Positions 53,309 to 60,901 of a stretch of 64,000 nucleotides of DNA are shown here, one piece after another. Below the pieces are notes generated by a model. It saw only the letters and a program-made list of their open reading frames with translations. It ran no database searches and had not been told where the DNA came from. The translations under genes were made by a program, and so were the position numbers. The first letter of the stretch is position 1. Every line of letters begins with the position of its first letter. Origin of the DNA: an uncultured Collinsella sp. (GTDB lineage: Bacteria; Actinomycetota; Coriobacteriia; Coriobacteriales; Coriobacteriaceae); NCBI GenBank assembly GCA_902494085.1, contig CABURU010000001.1:150456-214455 (forward strand), given 5' to 3'.

Positions 53309-53965
53309 TTAATTAAGCGTGTGATCGTGGCTCGCTTGATACCAAACGACGACTCCTATGATTCTAATCCTCCGTTTGTTAAACATCAGATCCGGACTTG
53401 CTGTTGCATATGAATGGGACGACAGCACAATCATGTCGTTTCCTTCTGCAAATCGCCTAATTACCGGTGTTTTACCGTCTGCGAGCGCCAATACAGCACA
53501 GCCGTTCCAAGGCTTTGCGGTGGTATCGACAAGTAGTAAGCTGCCGGGAGGGTAAATGCGGGACATTTCGTCACCTTTGATTTTAACGAAAACGCTATGT
53601 GGGTGACGCTTGGCTACGTCTACAGGCGCGCAAGCATTTTGTTGGCTGTGCGTGATGCGGCGCTTTTGCGATTCGATATCGATGACGGGAAATGCGCCCT
53701 CCATTTCGTGGATAGCAGGGTCTTCGTCGGTGACGATTCTTTTATTTGCGAGCTTTACGGCCAAACCGTTTTCCTCGCCAACAAGTTCATCGCGGGTGCA
53801 ACCGAAGAGCGCTTGTAACTTTTCAATATGGCGCTCACGGGGGGCATACCGACTTTTTTCCCAACGACAAACGGTCTCTTTAGATACCCCCAACATCTCT
53901 GCAAGTTGCGCCTGACCAAGATGCTCCATGGTGCGGAGTTTACGAATATTTGCCCCGAAGCCCAT
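53309..53965 (-). CDS. CI/LexA-like regulator (XRE HTH + S24 domain lacking catalytic Ser)
   Basis: 218 residues. An XRE helix-turn-helix (LGQAQLAEMLGVSKETVCRW, ~16-36) is followed by a linker and an S24-type C-terminal domain (~120-205). The self-cleavage site, normally G-D-S-M, reads GDEM, and the expected lysine is not in place (PVIRRF), so self-cleavage is unlikely. It begins two bases after the stop of arcA1 on the same strand, so it is cotranscribed with that gene and is a good candidate regulator of the locus. Start ATG 53965 has AGAGGA upstream. Confidence 0.85.
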   Translation of the reverse strand: MGFGANIRKLRTMEHLGQAQLAEMLGVSKETVCRWEKSRYAPRERHIEKLQALFGCTRDELVGEENGLAVKLANKRIVTDEDPAIHEMEGAFPVIDIESQKRRITHSQQNACAPVDVAKRHPHSVFVKIKGDEMSRIYPPGSLLLVDTTAKPWNGCAVLALADGKTPVIRRFAEGNDMIVLSSHSYATASPDLMFNKRRIRIIGVVVWYQASHDHTLN

Positions 53966-53967
53966 GG

Positions 53968-55218
53968 CTATAGATCCTCTCGCCACAGAGGGAGGCATAG
54001 ACAGTTTGTGCCACCATAGCCTTTGGTGAGCTCGTCAATGGATAACGGGAATAATTCCATTCCTGCTTTCTCAAGCGCTTCGTTGGTCCAAACGTTTTCT
54101 TCATATACGCATAGTTTTCCTGGCGAGAGCGCAAGGATAGACGTTGCGTTGTTCCGGCGCTCTCTTTCGTAGGCGGTTTGATTCCCGCCTCCGCAGTCAA
54201 TTACTTTTATTGGTTCGCAACAGGCTGCAGAGAGTATTTCCGGAATCGTGCGATCGATAGGAGTGATCGTAAGGCCCTTTCCGGATCGTTTTAGTTGAAT
54301 GCTGTATGCATCAACGGCATTGCATATCTCACGATCGATGAGGAACGCGTCGTGATCAATTCTACTTATGAACGTATCGAGGTGGATACGCAGCCCGTCA
54401 GAGGGGACTCGAATCGCAATTAGCTCGGTAGTCTGGAATTTATTTGAGGTCAGGAGCTCTTTGGCAAGTGACTCGACGGCGGCGGGTTCAGTTCGGTCAG
54501 AGATTCCAACTAATAATGTCTTAGCACTGATAACAAGAATGTCTCCGCCTTCGATATGGTAACTACTCCTGTTCAAATCACATACCGGGGTTTCTCCCAT
54601 GATCTTGTGGTGGGTGAATATCTGCCGGTATAAGGCGACCTCACGATCACGCTCAGGCCAATACATATGATTTAGGATGATGCCGTCTCCGACTACCACA
54701 GCAGGATCACGAGTGAAAAAAAGCGTGTTGAGGGGATTGACCAAGAGCGAGGCGGGGTCAAATTGCTCGTGCACGAGCGCCCGTAGTGTTTCCGACTGGT
54801 TTGAACATAGCTCAGTGTCTCCAAAGCGAATGCCGTTAAGTACTATATTCACCAATTCCTGGGTGTTCTTAGCGTTCTCAAACAGCTGGGTTATTGTCTC
54901 GAGGAACTCTCTGCCTGTTGCCCCACTGCAACGGAGGTAGTCATCAATAAAACATTTAAGTGATTGGGGCTCAGTTTCAAGTGAGTCTTCGAGAAGGTCC
55001 CTAATTTCAATGGTTTCTACGCCATGCTTCTCAAGCAATTGAACCATGGAATCGTGCTCATATATTGCTTTGTCGAGGTCAAAACGACCGCTCCATTTTC
55101 GCAGGGAGAAAACTTGGCTGAAGTCGGCATCAGGGTAGTTTTGTGTTTCAGTTCCTGGTCGATGGACAAGTACGGCTTTTAAATGACCGATTTCATTTGT
55201 TATGTGTACGCCTTGCAT
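53968..55218 (-). CDS. arcA: Arginine deiminase, divergent paralogue (ArcA1)
   Basis: 416 residues. The guanidino-hydrolase core is complete: FTRDP (Asp), HIEGGD (Glu), HLDTFIS (His/Asp) and the nucleophile Cys in GGTNCLCLP. The mobile gating loop, R-G-R-G-G in typical enzymes, reads K-G-Y-G-G, so the Arg that contacts substrate is Tyr401. This may change kinetics or substrate choice. It produces citrulline and ammonia. Codon use is less GC-biased than in most of the window. GGAG six bases before ATG 55218. Confidence 0.88.
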   Translation of the reverse strand: MQGVHITNEIGHLKAVLVHRPGTETQNYPDADFSQVFSLRKWSGRFDLDKAIYEHDSMVQLLEKHGVETIEIRDLLEDSLETEPQSLKCFIDDYLRCSGATGREFLETITQLFENAKNTQELVNIVLNGIRFGDTELCSNQSETLRALVHEQFDPASLLVNPLNTLFFTRDPAVVVGDGIILNHMYWPERDREVALYRQIFTHHKIMGETPVCDLNRSSYHIEGGDILVISAKTLLVGISDRTEPAAVESLAKELLTSNKFQTTELIAIRVPSDGLRIHLDTFISRIDHDAFLIDREICNAVDAYSIQLKRSGKGLTITPIDRTIPEILSAACCEPIKVIDCGGGNQTAYERERRNNATSILALSPGKLCVYEENVWTNEALEKAGMELFPLSIDELTKGYGGTNCLCLPLWREDL

Positions 55219-55300
55219 GTCTGTCTCCTGTCCTGCTGGTTTTTATATAAGGCTAAGGCAGGTTCCTTGTTGTGTTGCGGAAAAGTTAAAAGACGTATGT

Positions 55301-55321
55301 AATTGATAAATAACATCAATT
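55301..55321. promoter_or_regulatory. Palindromic operator candidate, site 1 (arcA1-arcD divergent region)
   Basis: AATTGAT (55301-55307) and ATCAATT (55315-55321) are perfect 7-bp arms with a 7-base spacer, in the AT-rich region between the divergent arc operons. A similar site follows 31 bases away. Confidence 0.6.
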
Positions 55322-55332
55322 TTAAATATCAG

Positions 55333-55351
55333 ATTGATTAATAACGTCACT
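55333..55351. promoter_or_regulatory. Operator candidate, site 2 (same family as site 1)
   Basis: This 19-base sequence matches 16 of 19 positions of site 1 (55302-55320). The 31-bp offset is about three DNA turns, which would put both on one face of the helix. Confidence 0.55.
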
Positions 55352-55471
55352 TTAGCTGCCGTTCATAGGTGAAAAGCGACACGATGGCGATGGTTGGCCG
55401 ACCACCGCTGAGCAACCTCATACATTTATGGTGCCAGCTGGATAGATGGGAAAAGGAATGAAGGAGGAGAT

Positions 55472-56914
55472 ATGGCAGCGGAAAGTTCGAAAGGCATCAA
55501 GCAGTTCAAGGTCCCGCACGTATATGCGATCATCTTTGCACTTATGGTCATCTTCGCTGTTCTCACGTGGATTGTTCCCTCTGGGTCCTATCAGCGTCAG
55601 GAGGTGAACGGTCGTGAAGTCACTGTCGCAGGTACGTATGAGCAGAGTGAAAAGACATATATTGACGAGGAAACCGGGGATGAAGTAGATCTCAGACAAG
55701 GCGTCTTCGATGTTCTTCAGGCTCCAACGCGCGGTATACAAGAGGCAATTGAGGTCGTTGCATTCATCTTGATTGTGGGCGGTTCGTTTCAGGTTATTAC
55801 TAAAACGGGCGCTATCACGAGCGGAATGGGTCGTGTCGTTCGCCGCTTTAAGAACAAAGACATTCTAATTATTCCTATTGCGATGGTTCTCTTTGCATTG
55901 GGCGGAACGAGCTTTGGCATGGCGGAAGAAACTCTCCCGTTCTTTGCGATCTTCATGCCAATTATGATGGCTATGGGCTTCGACTCGATGACGGCGTTCA
56001 TGGTCGTGTTCGTTGGAGCGCGCACGGGTTACATCGCCTCAACGATTAATCCGTTTAATGTTCTCATTGCGCAAGGTATTCTTGGTATTCAGGGCAACCC
56101 CCAGCTGTGGCTGCGTATGATTGCCTGGGTTGTTTTGACTGCCGTTGCAATTACTTGGGTTGTCCTCTATGCACGAAGGGTAAAGAAGAACCCTGAGTCA
56201 TCGATCACATTTGAGGATGATATCGCCAAGAAAGTCGAGTTCGCTGCCGATGAATCTGCCCTTGACGCGGAATTTACGGGTCGTCAAAAAGGCGTGCTTG
56301 CGGTATTTATCGCTGGTATGTGCCTTATCATCTGGGGACTTGTGACCCAGGGCTGGTATATGAACGAGATTTCTGCGGTCTTTTTGGCCATGGGCCTGTT
56401 GGCTGGTGTTATTGCGGGCTTTAGTCAGGACGTCATCGCTCAGGAATTTGTTGCGGGTATCGCTGACTTTGCTTTCTCGGCAATTGTCGTTGGACTTGCG
56501 CGTGGCATCCTTGTCATTGCCTCTGACGGCATGATCATCGATACCATCCTCAATGCGCTCGCCACTGGTCTGGGCGGCATCCCGGCGGTTCTCTTTACTA
56601 CGCTTCTTTATGCGGTTGAGAACCTCCTGGCGATTCTGGTTCCCAGCTCATCTGGCCTTGCAGCACTGACCGCTCCCATTTTTGGACCTTTGACCGAACT
56701 CATGGGCCTTAATCCCGAGGCCGCCGTGTGGGCTCTCTCCATGGGTAGCGCGACGATGTCTTTGATCTGTCCTACTAGCGCCATTCTTGTAGCGGGTTTG
56801 GGCGTGTGCAAGATCAAGCTTGGCCAGTGGTGGAAGACCGTTTGGAAATTCTTCTTGGTCGTGTCGCTCATCAATATCGTATTCGTAGCAATCTCGGGAC
56901 TTATTGCCCTGTAG
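55472..56914 (+). CDS. arcD: YfcC-family carrier, probable arginine/ornithine exchanger (ArcD)
   Basis: 480 residues with about twelve membrane helices. It belongs to the YfcC/C4-dicarboxylate-like family, the same type as streptococcal ArcD. Landmarks: KVPHVYAIIFALMVIFAVLTW, WIVPSGSY near the start, the ARTGYIASTINPFNVLIAQG region (~183) and LAILVPSSSGLAALTAPIFG (~390). Placed first in an operon with arcA2 and arcB, it most likely swaps arginine for ornithine or citrulline. AAGGAGGAG precedes the ATG. Confidence 0.87.
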   Translation: MAAESSKGIKQFKVPHVYAIIFALMVIFAVLTWIVPSGSYQRQEVNGREVTVAGTYEQSEKTYIDEETGDEVDLRQGVFDVLQAPTRGIQEAIEVVAFILIVGGSFQVITKTGAITSGMGRVVRRFKNKDILIIPIAMVLFALGGTSFGMAEETLPFFAIFMPIMMAMGFDSMTAFMVVFVGARTGYIASTINPFNVLIAQGILGIQGNPQLWLRMIAWVVLTAVAITWVVLYARRVKKNPESSITFEDDIAKKVEFAADESALDAEFTGRQKGVLAVFIAGMCLIIWGLVTQGWYMNEISAVFLAMGLLAGVIAGFSQDVIAQEFVAGIADFAFSAIVVGLARGILVIASDGMIIDTILNALATGLGGIPAVLFTTLLYAVENLLAILVPSSSGLAALTAPIFGPLTELMGLNPEAAVWALSMGSATMSLICPTSAILVAGLGVCKIKLGQWWKTVWKFFLVVSLINIVFVAISGLIAL

Positions 56915-56942
56915 GTTTCATGGCTGAAATGGAGTAACAGGA

Positions 56943-58187
56943 ATGTCTAAAGGACTGAATGTACACAGCGAGATTGGTAAGCTCAAGAAAGTTGTGCTTC
57001 ACCGCCCCGGTCGTGACCTTGTGAACGTAAAGGCAGAAGAGTTCGATGATGTCTGGATTCACGACTGTTTCTATCTTGATGTGGCTCAAAAGGAGCATGA
57101 TGCCTTTGCGGATCTTCTGAGGAGCGAAGGTGTTGAGGTTCTCTATATGGAGAAACTCGTTGCTGAAGCGCTGGATGCATGCCCCTCGGCTCGCGCTGAG
57201 TTTACCGATACATTTATGGCTGAGAGCGGGATTGTCAATCCTATGCTTGAGCAGGCTGTTCGTGAAAAGCTCGACGCTATTTCAGATTCGTATCAGTTTG
57301 TACTTGAGGCTATGGGGGGGTATCGTTATCGTGACCTTGAGCTGCCTCGCGTTTCGACTACGCTTAGTATGATGGATAATGAGGATGCGAAGCCCGATGA
57401 TTTGGTGTTGAAGCCTCTTCCGAGTTCATATTTCTCTCGCGATCCTCTTGCTTCCGTGGGCAAAGGCGTTCTGCTTCACCATATGTATTGGAAACAGCGA
57501 GATCGTGAAGTGCCCTTCTACGAAGCGATTTTCAAATACCATCCCGATTATGCAGGGACTCCGATTTGGTACGACCATAAGAATCCCTGGCATATCGAGG
57601 GCGGTGATGTGCTTAACATTAACGCTCATACCTTGGCTATTGGAATTAGCCAGCGAACTGAGGCGGCTGCGATTGAGGAGCTTGCAAAGAATTTGTTCTG
57701 GGGATCTGGGAATTCTGAGATCGATACCGTTTACGCTATTAAAATCCCCAACGGCTATGCTTACATGCATCTTGACACCGTTTGCACCATGGTGGATTTC
57801 GATAAGTTCACAGTTTATCCCGGTATTTTTGAGACCCTTCGTGTTTATCGTCTGACTCGTGGTGACTCTGAGGGAATGGTCGCTGTTCAAGAGATTGATG
57901 ACACGCTTGAACATATTCTTGAAATGGCTACTGGCGTGGAGAAGGTGCAGCTTATTGAGTGCGGTGCCGGCGATATGGTTGAGGCATCTCGCGAGCAGTG
58001 GAACGACGGGTCGAACACTCTTGCCGTTGCTCCTGGTAAAGTCTGTGTTTACGAGCGCAATGTTGTCACAAATGATGAGCTCTACAAGAACGGTTTGGAA
58101 CTTTTGGTCGTTCCCTCCGAGGAACTGTCCCGCGGTCGTGGTGGCCCGCGCTGCATGAGCATGCCCTTCTGGCGCGAAGATATTTAG
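56943..58187 (+). CDS. arcA: Arginine deiminase (ArcA2)
   Basis: 414 residues with all catalytic elements: FSRDPLASVGKG, HIEGGD, HLDTVC and the classic RGRGGPRCMSMP with the nucleophile Cys404 and the gating Arg. This is the conventional deiminase, in contrast to the divergent ArcA1 on the other strand. It lies between arcD and arcB in one operon (gaps of 28 and 32 bases). Synonymous codons are relatively AT-rich for the window. Confidence 0.95.
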   Translation: MSKGLNVHSEIGKLKKVVLHRPGRDLVNVKAEEFDDVWIHDCFYLDVAQKEHDAFADLLRSEGVEVLYMEKLVAEALDACPSARAEFTDTFMAESGIVNPMLEQAVREKLDAISDSYQFVLEAMGGYRYRDLELPRVSTTLSMMDNEDAKPDDLVLKPLPSSYFSRDPLASVGKGVLLHHMYWKQRDREVPFYEAIFKYHPDYAGTPIWYDHKNPWHIEGGDVLNINAHTLAIGISQRTEAAAIEELAKNLFWGSGNSEIDTVYAIKIPNGYAYMHLDTVCTMVDFDKFTVYPGIFETLRVYRLTRGDSEGMVAVQEIDDTLEHILEMATGVEKVQLIECGAGDMVEASREQWNDGSNTLAVAPGKVCVYERNVVTNDELYKNGLELLVVPSEELSRGRGGPRCMSMPFWREDI

Positions 58188-58219
58188 TTGCAAATCCACT
58201 GTGATGGGAGATGGCGAAT

Positions 58220-59230
58220 ATGGGTGTTAATATCGCTGAGCGCAGTTTTCTGAAGCTGCTTGATTACACGACGGAAGAGATTGAGTATCTGCTTGAGCTT
58301 TCTGCTAACTTCAAAAGCATGAAGCGTGCCGGTGTTCCGCATAAATACCTTGAAGGCAAGAATATTGTTTTGCTATTTGAGAAGACTTCCACGCGTACTC
58401 GCTGCGCCTTCGAAGTTGGTGCACTTGACCTTGGCATGGGTGTAACTTATTTGGATCCGGGCTCGTCTCAGATGGGCAAAAAGGAGTCGATTGAGGACAC
58501 GGCTCGCGTCCTTGGCCGCATGTATGACGGAATTGAATACCGCGGCTTTGAACAGGCGAAGGTTGAGGAGCTTGCTGCAAAAGCTGGGGTTCCCGTTTGG
58601 AATGGGCTGACTACTGAATTTCACCCGACTCAAGTGCTTGCCGATATTCTGACCATGCGTGAAGAGTTTGGAGAGATTAAGGGCAGGAAACTTACATTTT
58701 TTGGTAAGGCGGCCGGAAACGTCGCTGATTCGCTCATGGTCATTTGCGCTAAGCTCGGCATTAACTACTGTTCTTGCGGCCCAATCGGGGGAAATTCGGA
58801 GGGGGCTACATCCTATGATCCTGAACTCCTTGCAGAATGTAGTCGTATTGCGGCCGAGCATGGATCGACGATTACCATTACAGAGGATATTGAGGAAGGC
58901 GCTCGTGATGCCGATGTAATTTACACGGATGTTTGGGTTGGCATGGGTCAGCCCGCAGAGCTGTGGGAAAGCCGCATTAAGCTCATGTCGCCGTATCGTG
59001 TGACCGCTGAGGTGATGTCTATGGCAAAGCCCGAGGCGATTTTCCTCCACTGCCTTCCGAGCTTCCACGATACTAATACTACTGTTGGTGCCGAAATTGC
59101 TGAGAAGTTTGGAGTTACCGAAATGGAAGTCACGGACGAGGTTTTTGAGTCCGATAAGTCTCGTGTTTTCCAAGAAGCGGAGAATCGCATGCATACGATT
59201 AAGGCGGTGATGTACGCAACGCTTAAGTAG
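58220..59230 (+). CDS. arcB: Catabolic ornithine carbamoyltransferase (ArcB)
   Basis: 336 residues. STRTR (~54), HPTQ (~132), the SMG-type region and HCLPSFHD (~272) are the carbamoyltransferase signatures. In this operon it would phosphorolyse citrulline to ornithine and carbamoyl phosphate. ATG 58220 is nine bases from GGGAG, while the ATG at 58211 abuts it, and the N-terminus MGVNIAERSFLKLLDYT then matches the family. Carbamate kinase (arcC) does not follow. Confidence 0.93.
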   Translation: MGVNIAERSFLKLLDYTTEEIEYLLELSANFKSMKRAGVPHKYLEGKNIVLLFEKTSTRTRCAFEVGALDLGMGVTYLDPGSSQMGKKESIEDTARVLGRMYDGIEYRGFEQAKVEELAAKAGVPVWNGLTTEFHPTQVLADILTMREEFGEIKGRKLTFFGKAAGNVADSLMVICAKLGINYCSCGPIGGNSEGATSYDPELLAECSRIAAEHGSTITITEDIEEGARDADVIYTDVWVGMGQPAELWESRIKLMSPYRVTAEVMSMAKPEAIFLHCLPSFHDTNTTVGAEIAEKFGVTEMEVTDEVFESDKSRVFQEAENRMHTIKAVMYATLK

Positions 59231-59314
59231 CGGGGCGTTGAGAAAACAGTCGCAAATCTGTTTCCATACTATATTTCTCTCAACAAGCTGATAGGATACA
59301 GGGGAGAATGATGC

Positions 59315-59348
59315 GCGCGTCAGTCGATTTTTTCGACTGACGCGCTTT
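59315..59348 (+). terminator. Terminator of the arcDAB operon
   Basis: GCGCGTCAGTCGA and TCGACTGACGCGC form a 13-bp perfect stem with a T-only loop and a short T tail, just before queA. Confidence 0.8.
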
Positions 59349-59363
59349 GTGAAAGAGGCAAAG

Positions 59364-60575
59364 ATGCGTACCGATGATTTTGACTACAACCTTCCCGAGG
59401 AACTGATTGCCCAAGCTCCTGCCGAGCCGCGCGACTCCTGCCGCCTGCTGGTGGTTGATCGCAAGGGCTCCCAGGCGGGAACGCCGCTGGAGCACGGCGG
59501 TACCGTTGAGCACCGCATCTTCCGCGACATCATCGACTATATCGAGCCGGGCGACGTGCTCGTCATCAACAAGACGCGCGTGATGCCGGCCCGCCTGATC
59601 GGTCGCAAGGCCGGCTCGGGCGGCGTGGTCGAGACGCTGCTGCTCAAGCGCCGCGAGGATGTGGATCCGCTGGGCCATGTCTGGGAGTGCCTGGTCAAGC
59701 CGGGTAAGCGCCTGAAGCCCGGTGCTCAGATTGAGTATCGTGCGGGCGGCGCCCATGCGCCCGAGGGCGCGCCCGTGGTGCTGACGGCCGAGGTCGTCGA
59801 CTTTGTTACCGATAGCCGCGGTGGCCGTCTGGTGCGCTTTGAGCCGGCCGGTTGCAATGCCGCCGGCGACCCGCGCACGCTCGACGAGGCCATCCACGCT
59901 GCCGGCCACGTGCCGCTGCCGCCCTACATTACCGATTACGAGGGCGATCCCGAGAAGTACCAGACCGTCTACGCCATGAAGGAGGAGCACTCGGCTGCCG
60001 CTCCTACGGCGGGTCTGCACTTTACTCCCGAGCTCATGGCCGCTATCGAGGCCAAGGGCGCGAAGTTTGCCGCCGTCGAGCTCGAGGTGGGTATCGATAC
60101 CTTCCGTCTGGTGGAGGAGGACGACCCTACACAGCACGTGATGCACACCGAGCGCTACCACGTGTCGCAGGAGGTTGTCGACGCTGTGCATAAGGCGAAG
60201 GCCGAGGGCCATCGTGTGATCGCCGTCGGCACTACCGCAGTGCGCTCGCTCGAGAGCGCGTTTGACGCGGACGCGCCGGTGTCCGATCCGGCTGTGACGG
60301 CGCGCTATTTTGAGGGCCGCGAGGACGGGGCCGACACGCTCGGCCGCGGCGACATCGTGGTGCGCGAGAACGCGACAACGCAGCTCTACCTTATGCCCGG
60401 CTCGACCTATCACGTGGTCGACGCGTTGATCACGAACTTCCACGTGCCTCGCTCTACACTCATGATGCTTGTGAGCGCGCTTGCCACCCGCGACCAGATC
60501 ATGGATGCCTACGCTGCCGCCATCGAGGAGCGCTACCGCTTCTTCAGCTTTGGCGACGCCATGCTCATCTTGTAG
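59364..60575 (+). CDS. queA: QueA, tRNA preQ1(34) S-adenosylmethionine ribosyltransferase-isomerase
   Basis: 403 residues. QueA transfers the ribose of SAM to preQ1 in tRNA and yields epoxyqueuosine, which QueH then reduces. Landmarks: YNLPEELIAQAPAEPRD (start), VLVINKTRVMPARL (~72), SAAAPTAGLHFT (~215), ELEVGIDTF (~240), ATTQLYLMPG and the C-terminal NFHVPRSTLMMLVSA. ATG 59364 has AGAGG five bases upstream. Base composition returns to the GC-rich style of the window. Confidence 0.95.
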   Translation: MRTDDFDYNLPEELIAQAPAEPRDSCRLLVVDRKGSQAGTPLEHGGTVEHRIFRDIIDYIEPGDVLVINKTRVMPARLIGRKAGSGGVVETLLLKRREDVDPLGHVWECLVKPGKRLKPGAQIEYRAGGAHAPEGAPVVLTAEVVDFVTDSRGGRLVRFEPAGCNAAGDPRTLDEAIHAAGHVPLPPYITDYEGDPEKYQTVYAMKEEHSAAAPTAGLHFTPELMAAIEAKGAKFAAVELEVGIDTFRLVEEDDPTQHVMHTERYHVSQEVVDAVHKAKAEGHRVIAVGTTAVRSLESAFDADAPVSDPAVTARYFEGREDGADTLGRGDIVVRENATTQLYLMPGSTYHVVDALITNFHVPRSTLMMLVSALATRDQIMDAYAAAIEERYRFFSFGDAMLIL

Positions 60576-60723
60576 GTTACGGCGTTTTACAAACGCCGTA
60601 ACCGGTCGACGCTGCGCGGGCCGCATTTGGACAATCTGACGTTCAACTTCAAGGGCGCGACCAGAAGGTCAGCGCCCTTTCGTTTCACGTCACCTTGTCT
60701 CAAATGCGACCCGCTCGCTGACT
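60576..60723. repeat. Palindromic 3' element, copy 1 (after queA)
   Basis: Starts immediately after the queA stop. Hairpin GTTACGGCGTTT/AAACGCCGTAAC, then a ~118-base core that recurs nearly unchanged at 63763-63911 (two substitutions). Inside the core an outer stem pairs GCGGGCCGCATTTG with CAAATGCGACCCGC, and a terminator stem AAGGGCGC/GCGCCCTT runs into TTTCGTTT (60651-60686). Confidence 0.85.
60651..60686 (+). terminator. Terminator inside 3' element, copy 1
   Basis: AAGGGCGC-GACC and GGTC-GCGCCCTT arms around AGAA, followed by a T-rich stretch; ends queA transcription. Confidence 0.75.
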
Positions 60724-60773
60724 CTGCCATTACATCGGTGTTGCCGTGGTTGTTGAGTAGTCATTGGGCACTT

Positions 60774-60825
60774 GGCACTTGGGGACGTTCCTTTTGTGCC
60801 GGCACCTGGGGACACTCCTTATGTC
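60774..60825. repeat. Tandem REP-like repeat pair
   Basis: Two adjacent ~26-bp units (60774-60800 and 60801-60825), both of the form GGCAC-(T/C)-TGGGGAC-N-N-TCCTT-N-TG. Such units are usually found near REP-associated transposases, but no transposase gene is present here. Otherwise 60724-60901 contains nothing I can name. Confidence 0.65.
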
Positions 60826-60901
60826 AAGAGATTGGTGCAAGAGGGATAGATTACCTTGCATCAATCTAATAAGTTGCGGTGAGCGTTTTTTGGCAGCTGG
60901 T

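Noticed and set aside
55301..55351. Calling the arc sites ArgR boxes
   Set aside because: The sequence does not match the ARG-box pattern well; the cotranscribed XRE-S24 protein is an equally good candidate.
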